64,000 nucleotides of DNA from Balneolaceae bacterium (GTDB taxonomy: Bacteria > Bacteroidota > Rhodothermia > Balneolales > Balneolaceae), in contig JAEPQE010000002.1 in assembly GCA_017640665.1 (NCBI GenBank), positions 985,894-1,049,893 on the forward strand, read 5' to 3'. Position numbers and translations under genes: made by a program. The notes below the pieces were generated by a model. That model was not told where the DNA came from. It worked only from the letters and a program-made list of their open reading frames with translations, and searched no databases. Positions 8,389 through 18,800 of this stretch are shown here, piece by piece. How positions within the stretch are numbered: position 1 is the first letter of the stretch; every line of letters starts with the position of its first letter.

Positions 8389-10217
8389 ATTTAAGAGCCT
8401 TTCACTTTCTTTTATTTTTATTCTTTTTGCCCTGCTTAGCTGTTGCACAGGCGCAAGACTATTTATGGCCGACTGATGCCAGCCAGCATCTTACTTCTAC
8501 CTTTGGAGAAACCCGCTCAGCACATTATCACTCCGGTCTCGATATCAAAACCTGGGGCCGTGAAGGCTACAAAGTATTTGCCTCTAAAGACGGGGTTGTC
8601 TATCGCCTTGCTGTCTCAGTTGAAGGATATGGAAAGGTAATCTACCTGAAACATGATGATGGAAGTTTCACAGTATATGCTCACCTACAGAGATTCAATG
8701 ACGCTCTTCAGGCTTATATTGATTCTGTTAGGATGATGGATTACTCATTCGAAACTAATTTGATAGTTGAGCATTTAGGAATAGAGGTTTCTCAGGGCGA
8801 AGTTATCGGATACACTGGTTCAACAGGGGTTGGTCCTCCACACCTTCATTTTGAAGTAAGAGATTCAGAAGACAATCCCATAAATGCACTAAGAACAAAT
8901 CTTAGAGTTCAAGATACCATTGCCCCAACCATTTCGGCGATGCTGGTATTCCCCCTTTCACCCGAGACTACTATCAGAGGCTCTAAATTCCCTCAGCTTT
9001 ATTATCCGTTTAAAGACGATTCCGGAGATGTGAGTTTTGGGACCATCGAAGCAAATGGGTCAATAGGGATTGCAGTTTCTAACTTTGATGAAGCAGATGG
9101 GGTTACCAATAAATATGCAACCTTCGAACTTGGCTTACTTTATGGTGAGGACACTTTGTTTTATGAACGACTGGATCAGTTTAAGTTCGCAGAAGATGAT
9201 GTGATGTTCATGGATCGAATTCCCGATATGGGTGCTTATCGCAGGTCTTATCAAACATTATATAAAAAAGATGGCCCTCCCAATCCATTTTATAAAATTG
9301 TAGATAGGCGTACTTCTATCAATCCCGGAGACTCGGTCGCTTCTTTCATTGTATTTGCAACGGACTACTACGGCAATAAAACAGAAGCAAGTTTTGGGGT
9401 TGATGGAGCATCGACAATAACTCCTCAACATAATAAGGCCTCTCTTAATCCTATGCATAGATGGTTTTGGACTGAAAATTGGGTTTATGATGGAGCCGAA
9501 GTTATAAATTTGAGAAATTTCGAACGGGGTATTTCCTGGAATGCAGAAAAGAATCAATACTTATTTGGAAAGCCCGAAGCTAATATACTTGTGACTCGCT
9601 TCCTTCCGGAGAAATCATATTCATTGATAACGCCTGATCAAAAACTATCGGTCAAATTTTCTCCGAATACCTTTTTCGATACACTTTCAGTTTTAAGTTA
9701 TACAAGTTTCTTAGATGGTTTTCCGTATGTAAACTTACAACCGGCTGTGATCCCATCAAGAAAAGAATTTAAGATTGAGTTTTATTTAGGAGAGGACTTT
9801 GAGGATAGAAACCGATACCAACTATTCAGGATCGACCGAACCCGAGACCGAATCACACATATCAATTCAGAGTTGAAAGGACGAACGGTACATGGATATC
9901 CCTCAAACCTGGGAGAATTTATTGTCATGCCTGATAATGAACCTCCGGTACTGCAAACTCCTGAGATTATTAAGACCGATTATGGTAAATGGTTAGTACA
10001 CATCTCAGCCGAGGATTCTCTTTCGGGAATTAACTTCAGAGAGTCGAATGCTTATGTTAATGGAGAACGAGGAATTCTGGAGTATGATAACGAAGAAGAT
10101 TTACTTATTTATTACCATCCCCGGTTTATTCCAAAAAAAGAAAACGTGATTACCCTCACCGTGCTAGATAAGGCCAGGAATAAAATCACGCAATCTTTTA
10201 AAATAAATCAGATGTAA
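8385..10217 (+). CDS. M23 (LytM-type) peptidase with C-terminal extension
   Basis: 610 residues from a GTG that overlaps the preceding stop as GTGA, indicating translational coupling. A signal peptide ends near residue 24 ('AQAQ'). The M23 zinc site is complete: His49-x3-Asp53 ('HYHSGLD') and H153-L-H155 ('PPHLHFEV'), with 'KVIYLKHDDGSFTVYAHL' between them. This predicts a periplasmic peptidoglycan endopeptidase or an amidase activator of the same fold. The ~450 residues after the peptidase are beta-rich with no family I can name. The 3' end overlaps the convergent ridA by ten bases. Confidence 0.88.
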   Translation: MNLRAFHFLLFLFFLPCLAVAQAQDYLWPTDASQHLTSTFGETRSAHYHSGLDIKTWGREGYKVFASKDGVVYRLAVSVEGYGKVIYLKHDDGSFTVYAHLQRFNDALQAYIDSVRMMDYSFETNLIVEHLGIEVSQGEVIGYTGSTGVGPPHLHFEVRDSEDNPINALRTNLRVQDTIAPTISAMLVFPLSPETTIRGSKFPQLYYPFKDDSGDVSFGTIEANGSIGIAVSNFDEADGVTNKYATFELGLLYGEDTLFYERLDQFKFAEDDVMFMDRIPDMGAYRRSYQTLYKKDGPPNPFYKIVDRRTSINPGDSVASFIVFATDYYGNKTEASFGVDGASTITPQHNKASLNPMHRWFWTENWVYDGAEVINLRNFERGISWNAEKNQYLFGKPEANILVTRFLPEKSYSLITPDQKLSVKFSPNTFFDTLSVLSYTSFLDGFPYVNLQPAVIPSRKEFKIEFYLGEDFEDRNRYQLFRIDRTRDRITHINSELKGRTVHGYPSNLGEFIVMPDNEPPVLQTPEIIKTDYGKWLVHISAEDSLSGINFRESNAYVNGERGILEYDNEEDLLIYYHPRFIPKKENVITLTVLDKARNKITQSFKINQM

Positions 10218-10585
10218 GCGATGCAGCTGATTTCTACTAATACTTCTTTAGGCAAAGTCTGAACTGCAACAGTTTCTCTCGCTGGAGGATCTGCATCAAA
10301 GTAACTCCCATATACCTCGTTTACTTTGCCAAAATCTCCCATATCATCAAGAAAAATGGAACATTTAATTACTTTTGAAAAATCACTCCCGGCTTCAGTG
10401 AGTACTTCGTTAAGATTCTTCATCACTTGTTTTGCCTGAGTGGCTGCATCTTCTCCTACAATGGTCATTGTTTCAGGATCTAAGGGAATTTGGCCTGAAC
10501 AATATACTAATCCATTGTGTGTAATAGCCTGACTATAAGGCCCTATTGCTGCTGGTGCTTTTGAAGTTGAAACTTTTTTTTTCAT
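10208..10585 (-). CDS. ridA: RidA family reactive intermediate/imine deaminase
   Basis: 125 residues, the normal size of RidA/YjgF/UK114. 'IGPYSQA' (14-20), 'SGQIPLDP' (30-37), Arg103 in 'PARETV' and Glu118 in 'EVLVEIS' are the conserved substrate-binding positions. RidA hydrolyses the enamine/imine intermediates released by PLP enzymes. It overlaps the tail of the M23 peptidase gene in the opposite orientation. Confidence 0.94.
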   Translation of the reverse strand: MKKKVSTSKAPAAIGPYSQAITHNGLVYCSGQIPLDPETMTIVGEDAATQAKQVMKNLNEVLTEAGSDFSKVIKCSIFLDDMGDFGKVNEVYGSYFDADPPARETVAVQTLPKEVLVEISCIAYI

Positions 10586-10711
10586 AACAGTAATTTTATA
10601 AAATTCGGTTAAATCCTTGTCCGTACTTTTATTGCGGAAAGTTCATTATATGGTTACTTTGTAAAACTTAATAAAGAATCTTTAATCATCCACTTTCAAT
10701 TCGAATAAAAA

Positions 10712-12001
10712 ATGAAAAAGCATATCTATAGTCTCTTCGCTGCTCTTTTGCTTGTGTTCTTCGCAGCAAGTTGTGAATCGGGCAATCCACTAATCAAACC
10801 GATACAAGCAGGAATAGATTCGCAAGATTATAATGCAGCTTTATCAGCTGCCGACACGCTAATTTTAAAAGAACCTGCCAACCCATTGGGCTATTACTAC
10901 AAAGCTGTTGTGTTGGGCAAAGTCGCAGAAGCTGAGCCAATCGCTTCAGAGCGCACACCTACGTATGAAGACATGCGCTCTAATTTAGATGAAGCCGAAG
11001 AGTTATTTGCAGCTCAGGAAGAGCCTTCCGGAGAATCAGAACAAATCACTCCGCTGATTTTGAATACCTGGAGTTTAGAGCATAACGAAGCCATCAAATA
11101 CGCTACCGATGACAGCGTAATGGCAACCGTTGACAACCCTCTCCAAATTTCAATTGCTCACCTTGAGAATGCTACAACTATCAATCCGGATAGTGTTTTA
11201 TCCTTTGATGTATTAGCTCAGGTATATTATATGAACAGTGATTTTGAGAACGCTGCAGAAGCTCTTACAACTGTGATCGAGCTTCAAGATCAGGGAAAAG
11301 CATCTGAGTACGATCGTTTAGGCTCTTATTACTTCCTTAGCGAACAGCCAGAAAAAGCAGTTACTGTAATGCGTGAAGGTATTGAATTGTACCCGGATAG
11401 TGTTAGCCTTGTTCAAAAATTGGCGGATGGCCTCTTCCAAATTGGTGAAACAGAAGAAGCCCTGGAAGTTATGTATGGATTGATTGAAACCGATCCTAAT
11501 AATGCAAGGTATTATCTTGTTGTTGGATCAAGGGTGTACCAACGAGTGCTTACACTTACCGACCAATACACAGAGAATTCTGATAAGATTTTTGACCTTG
11601 AAAGAAATGATGGCTCAGAACAAGAGATTAATGAGCTTAAAGCTGAAAATGAAAGACTTGATGCAGAAATAGCTGATTTAACAGCCAGTGCAGAAGAAGC
11701 ATTGTTAAAAGCGGCTGAACTTGATGATACTATCCCAGCTACATTTAATACGCTTGGGGTGCTCTACCAGAATAAATCAGCAGGTTTATTTGAAAAAAGA
11801 AACAACACCGTAGATAACGACGAAGCTGCCCGATTAGATGAAATGGCTCGTGAAGAAGCACGTAAAGCAATGATGAATTACGAGCAGGCTACAGAATTAG
11901 ATCCGGACAATACATCTTATTGGGCTTCACTTTTCAGGATTTATACCCTTCTTGACATGCGTGAAGAAGCGGAAGCTGCTATGGAAAAAGCAGGAATGTA
12001 A
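10712..12001 (+). CDS. TPR lipoprotein
   Basis: 429 residues with a lipoprotein signal ending in Cys21 ('AASCES'). Tetratricopeptide-like helical pairs run through the mature chain (e.g. 'ENAAEALTTVIEL', 'EKAVTVMREGIELYPDS', 'EEALEVMYGLIETDP', 'EQATELDPDNTSYWASL'), and a charged coiled-coil stretch lies around residues 288-320. It is probably an envelope scaffold; no enzyme motif is seen. It is followed 29 bases later by a second, related TPR lipoprotein, with which it shares the motif W-S-x-E-H-N. Confidence 0.8.
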   Translation: MKKHIYSLFAALLLVFFAASCESGNPLIKPIQAGIDSQDYNAALSAADTLILKEPANPLGYYYKAVVLGKVAEAEPIASERTPTYEDMRSNLDEAEELFAAQEEPSGESEQITPLILNTWSLEHNEAIKYATDDSVMATVDNPLQISIAHLENATTINPDSVLSFDVLAQVYYMNSDFENAAEALTTVIELQDQGKASEYDRLGSYYFLSEQPEKAVTVMREGIELYPDSVSLVQKLADGLFQIGETEEALEVMYGLIETDPNNARYYLVVGSRVYQRVLTLTDQYTENSDKIFDLERNDGSEQEINELKAENERLDAEIADLTASAEEALLKAAELDDTIPATFNTLGVLYQNKSAGLFEKRNNTVDNDEAARLDEMAREEARKAMMNYEQATELDPDNTSYWASLFRIYTLLDMREEAEAAMEKAGM

Positions 12002-12029
12002 TCCACGCTTATTCAAAAAAAATAACTCC

Positions 12030-13211
12030 ATGAATAATTTTCGCAATACCCGATTAGCAGGCCTTGTGCTTGCTATCGGGTTTTTTTTCGCTTGTTCTTC
12101 CTCTAAACCATCTATCGATTCATTGATTGCTGAAAGTCAATACGAAATGGCATTAACTCAGATTGACGAACAACTGACCGAAGACCCAAATCAACCCGGC
12201 TTACTGATCCAAAAAGGAAAGATTAACACCTTAATTGCAGAGTCTTTAGACCCGAGGGAACGAGGTGAATTCTATGCCGAAGCCATTACTTCTTTCGGGC
12301 AGGCGGCGGAAGCCGGAATAGATTCTGCTCAGCAGGCAGAGGTTGAAGCTATTAAAACAAAGCTATGGTCTGAGGAGCACAATGCAGGCACTGCAGAATT
12401 CAACAATCAGGAAGAAAACAATGATTTTTCATTGGCTAAGGCTCACTTCTCAAATGCAATCATCCTGAAACCAATGGAAGCAAGTAGTCACCTTTCTCTT
12501 GCCACCGCTCATTTTTCCACGGGAAATGTTCAGGAGGCAATCTCTACACTGAACATTGCTAAGAATACATTGGATGAAGTTCCACAGAAACTCTATGAAA
12601 ATCTTGGGTTTCTTTATTTGCAACATGGCGAACCCGATCAATCAGTATTCTACTATGAACTTGCAAATAAAGACGTTACCCAAAGTAAAAATATCGCTTT
12701 TGGACTTGTTAACGCATACATATCCAGTTCGAATAATGAAAAAGCTGTTGACCTCCTAAGTGATTTAGTTGAAAACTACCCGAATGACGCTGCTCTGCAC
12801 AATGTTTATGGTACCCAGTTGTATGAAATTACAGGTTCTATTATGAACGATCTGGCACAGGCTTACCAGAATAACGATACAGCCCTTGTATCACAGATCA
12901 GGTTTGAGGCTGAGGGTGTGGGAGAGCAAGCCGAGCAGGAATTAATACAGGCTTATAGCCGCGATACTTTGAATACAGACTATGTTGAAAGCCTTGCTGT
13001 TTTTTATAATAACCTTACGGGAAAATATTTAGGAGTACATGAAGTCGCGTTCGAAAGTGATAAAGAAGCTCTTCATACCAAGGCTGAAATTTTGGTCAAC
13101 TTCGCCATTGAGTACTATGAAAAACTTACTGAGATCTCTCCTCAGAATGAAACCGCAGTATCGACCTTAGAAGGCCTTAGAGCACTGAAAGAATCACGAT
13201 TTAGTTCTTAA
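12030..13211 (+). CDS. TPR lipoprotein, paralogue of the preceding gene
   Basis: 393 residues from the ATG at 12030. I chose this start because it gives a proper lipoprotein signal ('GFFFACSSS', lipobox Cys19). An open frame upstream to 11952 exists but lies inside the previous gene and would bury the signal. TPR motifs include 'LAKAHFSNAIILKP', 'VQEAISTLNIAKN' and 'EKAVDLLSDLVENYPND'. The segment 'LWSEEHN' matches 'WSLEHN' of the previous protein, supporting tandem duplication. It ends eight bases before the PLP enzyme gene. Confidence 0.78.
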   Translation: MNNFRNTRLAGLVLAIGFFFACSSSKPSIDSLIAESQYEMALTQIDEQLTEDPNQPGLLIQKGKINTLIAESLDPRERGEFYAEAITSFGQAAEAGIDSAQQAEVEAIKTKLWSEEHNAGTAEFNNQEENNDFSLAKAHFSNAIILKPMEASSHLSLATAHFSTGNVQEAISTLNIAKNTLDEVPQKLYENLGFLYLQHGEPDQSVFYYELANKDVTQSKNIAFGLVNAYISSSNNEKAVDLLSDLVENYPNDAALHNVYGTQLYEITGSIMNDLAQAYQNNDTALVSQIRFEAEGVGEQAEQELIQAYSRDTLNTDYVESLAVFYNNLTGKYLGVHEVAFESDKEALHTKAEILVNFAIEYYEKLTEISPQNETAVSTLEGLRALKESRFSS

Positions 13212-13218
13212 TACATCT

Positions 13219-14355
13219 ATGAAATTTAATACTAAAGCGATCCACGCCGGGCAGAAATCTGAAGAGACCTCCGGGGCTGTAATGCCCCCTATTTTTCAAA
13301 CTTCTACCTACGAACAATCTGCTCCGAATGTACACAAGGGATATGATTATGCCCGGGTTGGAAACCCCACGAGAACTGCACTTGAAAAGCTTATTGCTGG
13401 TTTAGAAGGCGCTGATGAAGCCGCATGTTTTTCGAGTGGGGTTGCTGCGATGGATGCTTTATTAAAGATGTTCAGACCCGGAGACCATATCATTTCCTCT
13501 GATGATTTATATGGCGGTTCTTACCGATTATTTACTTCTGTTTTCGAGCCTTACGGCATTAAGTTTTCATTCATTGATATGACCGATCTGGAGTTGGTTG
13601 AGAGCACAATCACTTCACAAACAAAAATGATGTGGATTGAAACTCCAACGAATCCACTTCTTAGGGTAGTTGACCTAAAAAAACTGATTGACATTGCTAA
13701 AGCGAACGATATCCTCACTATTGTGGATAATACTTTTGCTTCACCCTATCTGCAACGTCCGTTAGAATTTGGCGCAGATGCCGTACTCCATTCGGCGACA
13801 AAATACCTTGCAGGACATTCGGATGTAATCCACGGAGCTGTTGCAACTTCCCATAAAGAAATTCTGGAAAATCTGAGATTTCAGGTAAAATCTACAGGGG
13901 CAGTTCCGGGGCCAATGGATTGCTACCTAACGCTTCGAGGAATTAAGACGCTTGCTGTTCGAGTAGAACGCTCGGTTCAGAATGCGAAAAAAATAGCCAA
14001 ATTCCTGAATTCTCATCCTAAAACAGGAACTGTGATTTATCCGGGGCTGGAATCTCACCCTCAACACGAGCTTTCTAAAGAGCAAATGGATGATTTTGGA
14101 GCTATGCTTTCTTTCACTTTAAAAGATGATTCCATCGATGCAGCTGTAAAGTTTATGAGCAGTACCAAAGTATTTACTCTCGCTGAGAGTTTAGGTGGAG
14201 TAGAATCTCTGATAAGTAATCCGGCTTCAATGACACATGGTTCCATCCCAAAACATCTTAGAGAAAAAGCGGGGTTAAGCGATTCTCTTATTCGTATTTC
14301 AGTAGGAATTGAAGACGCGGACGACCTAATTGCTGACTTAGATCAAGCATTTTAA
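13219..14355 (+). CDS. Cystathionine gamma-synthase/lyase-type PLP enzyme (trans-sulfuration)
   Basis: 378 residues, typical length. The Cys/Met metabolism PLP family is evident from 'YDYARVGNPTR' (42-52), 'DDLYGGSYRLF' (95-105), 'VDNTFASPYLQRPLEFGAD' and the PLP-binding Lys195 in 'HSATKYLAGHSDV'. The C-terminal 'SLGGVESLISNPASMTH' is the conserved substrate-carboxylate region. Cystathionine gamma-synthase, gamma-lyase and beta-lyase cannot be separated with certainty. It makes or breaks cystathionine in the cytoplasm. The gene follows the TPR lipoproteins closely and may share their transcript. Confidence 0.9.
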   Translation: MKFNTKAIHAGQKSEETSGAVMPPIFQTSTYEQSAPNVHKGYDYARVGNPTRTALEKLIAGLEGADEAACFSSGVAAMDALLKMFRPGDHIISSDDLYGGSYRLFTSVFEPYGIKFSFIDMTDLELVESTITSQTKMMWIETPTNPLLRVVDLKKLIDIAKANDILTIVDNTFASPYLQRPLEFGADAVLHSATKYLAGHSDVIHGAVATSHKEILENLRFQVKSTGAVPGPMDCYLTLRGIKTLAVRVERSVQNAKKIAKFLNSHPKTGTVIYPGLESHPQHELSKEQMDDFGAMLSFTLKDDSIDAAVKFMSSTKVFTLAESLGGVESLISNPASMTHGSIPKHLREKAGLSDSLIRISVGIEDADDLIADLDQAF

Positions 14356-14378
14356 CAATTCTTTTTCCTTACTATTTG

Positions 14379-14386
14379 TATCTTTG
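14379..14386 (+). promoter_or_regulatory. Probable -7 promoter box for the thiolase gene
   Basis: TATCTTTG, an exact TAnnTTTG match, lies 50 bases before the thiolase ATG and just after the stop of the PLP enzyme. No convincing -33 element is seen. Confidence 0.45.
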
Positions 14387-14436
14387 ACGAGCTGGAAAAG
14401 CGCTTACAATCGTAATATTCTAATTCTATTCCTTCA

Positions 14437-15615
14437 ATGAGAAACGTAGTTATTGTTGCCGCCAAAAGAACCCCAATTGGAGCATTTGGAGGAAGCCTCG
14501 CTTCTTTTACCGCTCCTGAACTTGGCGCTGCTGCCATTTTGGAAGTCATTAAATCTGCGAGAATCTCTCCGGATTTAGTTAATGAAGTGGTAATGGGAAA
14601 CGTACTAACTGCTGGAATTGGACAGGCACCAGCCAGACAAGCCGCATTAAAAGCAGGCCTTTCAAAATTGACACCTTCCACAACTGTGAATAAAGTATGC
14701 GCTTCAGGGATGAAGGCAATAATGATCGGAGCGGATCAAATCAGATTAGGTGATGCTGACGTTATTGTTGCCGGTGGAATGGAAAGTATGAGCAATGTCC
14801 CTTACTACCTCCCAAAACACCGCTTCGGCTCTAAATATGGTCATACACAGGTTGAAGATGGAATCCAGAAGGATGGGCTTTGGGACGTTTACAACGACTA
14901 TGCTATGGGAAATGCAGCCGAGCTATGTGCAAAAGAATGCTCTATAACTCGTGAAGAACAGGATGAATACGCCACACTTTCTTACAAACGAGCCATTGAA
15001 GCCCATGAAGAAGAGTACTTTTCCAATGAGATCATAAAAATGAATGTGAAAGATCGAAAGGGAAATGTTACAGAGGTGATTAAAGATGAGGAGCTTGATC
15101 GGGTTAACTTTGAAAAAATACCGTCTCTTCGTCCCGTATTTGAAAAAGAAGGAACAGTTACTGCTGCTAATGCCTCCAGTATTAATGACGGAGCCGCAGC
15201 GGTACTTTTGATGAGTGAAGAAAAAGCAACTGAACTTGGGCTAAAACCTCTTGCAAGAATCAAAAGCCACGCCAGTGCAGCGAAGGCCCCCGAATGGTTT
15301 ACAACTGCTCCCGCTGATGCCATCCCTCTCGCTCTTAAAAAAGCAAATCTCACTAAAGAGAATATTGACCTGTTCGAAATAAATGAAGCCTTCTCTGTAG
15401 TAGCACTTGCTAATAATCAAATCCTGGAATTAGATCCTGGAAAAGTAAATATCCATGGTGGAGCGGTAAGCATTGGACACCCAATAGGTTGCTCGGGTGC
15501 AAGAATTGTAGTTACCTTGATTCATGCCTTGCAACGTACTGGAGGAAAATACGGTTGTGCGGGAATTTGTAATGGAGGCGGAGGCGCTTCTTCTCTTGTA
15601 TTAGAAATACTCTAA
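14437..15615 (+). CDS. Acetyl-CoA C-acetyltransferase (thiolase)
   Basis: 392 residues, the standard thiolase length. The active site is complete: Cys88 ('NKVCASGMKA') as acyl acceptor, His348 in 'GHPIGCSGAR' and Cys378 in 'GICNGGGGAS', the same numbering as Zoogloea thiolase. It condenses or cleaves acetoacetyl-CoA/3-ketoacyl-CoA. It stands alone with its own promoter-like box. Biosynthetic versus degradative use cannot be told; the acyl-CoA dehydrogenase and enoyl-CoA hydratase elsewhere in the window suggest beta-oxidation capacity. Confidence 0.93.
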   Translation: MRNVVIVAAKRTPIGAFGGSLASFTAPELGAAAILEVIKSARISPDLVNEVVMGNVLTAGIGQAPARQAALKAGLSKLTPSTTVNKVCASGMKAIMIGADQIRLGDADVIVAGGMESMSNVPYYLPKHRFGSKYGHTQVEDGIQKDGLWDVYNDYAMGNAAELCAKECSITREEQDEYATLSYKRAIEAHEEEYFSNEIIKMNVKDRKGNVTEVIKDEELDRVNFEKIPSLRPVFEKEGTVTAANASSINDGAAAVLLMSEEKATELGLKPLARIKSHASAAKAPEWFTTAPADAIPLALKKANLTKENIDLFEINEAFSVVALANNQILELDPGKVNIHGGAVSIGHPIGCSGARIVVTLIHALQRTGGKYGCAGICNGGGGASSLVLEIL

Positions 15616-15783
15616 CAAGTGTTTTTAAGTTGACATTATTGCATTCCACTGCTATAATTAGCATTCATCTTTAACAAATCAGATATACTATACAAAACAG
15701 CTACAAATTCATTTTTTAATTCATAAAAAAGGACATTGTTACTGTATGGTATTAATAGCCAATCCCAACGTTAAAGATCAATT

Positions 15784-15852
15784 TTAAACCTGGTTATTCT
15801 GGATCGCCGATTTATTCAAGTCCGGCAATCTGAGTTACGCTACCTGGTTTAA
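15784..15852 (+). promoter_or_regulatory. Candidate structured leader of porU (long-range inverted repeat)
   Basis: In the 245-base gap before porU, TTAAACC (15784-15790) is the exact complement of GGTTTAA (15846-15852), and a shorter GCCG/CGGC pair lies between them. The 3' arm ends eight bases before the ATG, so folding could affect translation. I recognise no known riboswitch class. Confidence 0.3.
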
Positions 15853-15860
15853 CTCCCTGT

Positions 15861-18800
15861 ATGTTTCAAAGATTTTCATATATCTGTTTTTTCTCCTTTT
15901 TATTCCTTTTTGCAGGAGTATTAAGCGCACAGGAACTTCGTAAAGTTGCTGTGACCGATTCCTACACTGAATATGAAATTATAAACAATGATTCAGGTAT
16001 TTATCCTTCTTATGAGTTCATGGTGCCGATCGAAAACGGATCTGCCAGATATGAGATCATCAATCAATCGGTTTTTTCAATCAAAGAAACTATTTCTGAT
16101 GCTAAGAAAATTGCCTTAAACCTGAGCTCTTCTGAGAGCCCCGTTGCCGAAATTACTAACCCCGGCATGTATAGAGGACAGGAGGTTGCATCCCTTCAGG
16201 TCCATCTCACTCGTTATTCTTCAGAATCAATCTTGCTTACTGAACATATCAGATTCAGAGTGTACAAGGTAAAAGATGAAGTACCCTTTACTTCAGTAAA
16301 ACGAAAGAACCTTCTTGCAGTAGATCACCCGCTCTCAACCGGCACCTGGTTTAAAATTCCAATTGGAAAACGAGGTATCTATCAATTAAATGCTAACTAT
16401 CTATCTCAACTTGGAATTGATGTTGATTCAATCGATCCAAGAAACATACAGCTTTGGGGAACTGATGGATATGTTCTTCCAGAGAGCAATAGTGCTGAAC
16501 GCCCTGAGTTTTCTCAGATTCCTATTCTGGTTGAAGGTGAAAATGATGGAAGTTTTGATACTAACGACAAGGTAATCTTTTACGGGAATAGCCCGCATCA
16601 GGAATCCAGGTCCGGCAATTCCTTTTCACACGATATTCATCCTTACAGCGATAGTAATTATGTTTTTCTTTCGGTAGCAAATTCACTGGGAGATCGGGTC
16701 TCAGTTGTAAACTCAGGCCTAACTGCCAGCAGAACTATTACCTCTTTTGATGATTTCGTATGGAAAGAACAAGAACTCACCAAAACAGAAACCAAACAAA
16801 AATCCGGTAGATATTGGCTGGGGCAAACCATTCCGGCAACTGCTGCGAATCAAATTGTAAACGTATTTCAAGACACTTTACCTGATGTTGATACATCTGT
16901 CCCCGTTCGGCTTTCGGGGCAAATTTACTTACGTGCTGTAACCACAACTGCGTTTGAGCTGAATTTTAATAATAATCTGTTTAGAAGTTTTTCGATTTCA
17001 AGGTTAACTCAGGGTTATGGTTCTTATGAATTCGAGTCTGCACGGCGCTTCATCTTCACAAATTCTACTGCTATTGAGCCCACAAGTGATGGTATACTCA
17101 GTTTGGATTTAATGATGAAAAATACTGATTCAGGAGCAAATGCTTTCATCGATTATTTTGGATTAGTAGTACGCCGACAGCTTACGGCCAAGAACAATCA
17201 GCTGTTTTTCTTTGCCCCTTTTGATGGGGAAGCTTCCGAGATTGTAGATTACAGATTGAGAGGTTTTTCAAACACACCTTATGCGATGGATGTATCCAAT
17301 CCAACGCAACCAGGACTTCTGAATGTGACTTCCTCAAATGGTGATTACAGCCTTATCTACAATTCTGATCCGGAAACAAAAGTTATGGCTCAGGCGACTC
17401 CGTTTATTCCAGTCATGGGATCACAGATCGCAAATCAAAATCTTCATGGCGTTTCTTCCTACCCTGATTATATAATTATTACTTCCGAAACATTTCTTGA
17501 CATTGCTCAGGAACTGGCAAATCATAGAGCTCAGCGAGACAACCTAACTCCTCTGGTCGTTACTCAGAATCAGGTTTTAAATGAATTTTCTTCCGGGGTA
17601 AAAGACCCAACAGCAATCAGAGACTTTTTAAAGCATCTTTGGGATGTAGCTGTTAATGATGGAGAAACACCACCTAAGTATCTTCTTCTTTTTGGAGATG
17701 CGACTTACGATACTAAGAATGTGATTGCGAATTCATTCACCAATCACATCTTAACTTATCAAACTGCCGAATCAATACACCGAACACAGTCTTATGGCAG
17801 TGACGATTATTTTGGATTGATGGATGATTCTGAAGGAGAGCTGAACCGATTAGCCAGAGTAGACTTAGGAATTGGGAGAATTTCTGCCCAATCCAGAAGC
17901 GAAGCTGCTATCATGTTAGATAAAATCAGGCGGTACGAAGACCCTGCTAATGATGGCGATTGGCAAAATCTGTTTACCTTTGCTGCAGATGACGATTTAC
18001 CTGATCCGGAAAGAAACAGAGATTTACATGTAGAAAATGCTGATGGAACAGTTCAGCGAATGAATTTGAATCAGGTTGGTGGCAGAGTTAAGAAAATCTA
18101 CCTATTTGATTATCCTGAAGAAATAACCGGAGCCGGACGTCAATTACCTGCAGCAACCCGTGATTTCATAAACACCATCAATTCCGGAACATTAGTAACA
18201 AATTATTCGGGACATGGAAATGCTCAAAACCTGACCGATGAAGAGCTTTACAGTTCCGATTATATCTCTCAGTTAACCAACAGAAACAGGCTTACCTTGT
18301 TTGTTACTGCTACTTGTCAGTTTGGTAGATATGATGACATCAATGCGCAGTCAGGGGCAGAAAAATTAGTTTTTGCAGATAATGGAGGTGCTGTAGCAAG
18401 TTTCACTACCACTCGGGTTGTATATACAGGTACCAGCACCAGTTCATTAAATTACGGATTGAACATCGAGCTTTCTCAAAACATGCTCGAACGGAATGAA
18501 GATGGAGAATCACTTACTTTTGGTGAAATCTACCTTCGTACAAAAAACACTCGGGTTGGTTCAGAAGAAAATAACCGAAAGTTCATACTAATCGGAGACC
18601 CTGCATTAAAATTTGCCTTGCCCGATAAAAACGCTCAGGTTGAAGTTATTAACGGCATCGATGTTGCCTCAGAGGATACAGTTTTAACTATAAAGGCACT
18701 TGATCAGGTTACCTTAAGTGGGGGCATCAGAAATGCAGACGGAGACATTGAATCTGACTTTAATGGTGAAGTAGTAGTTACACTTTTTGATGCTCCCCGA

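Noticed and set aside
11952..12029. Longer start for the second TPR lipoprotein
   Set aside because: It would lie inside the preceding gene and place the lipoprotein signal in the middle of the protein.
14982..15353. 123-codon open frame antisense to thiolase
   Set aside because: A by-product of codon bias on the complementary strand of a well-supported gene.
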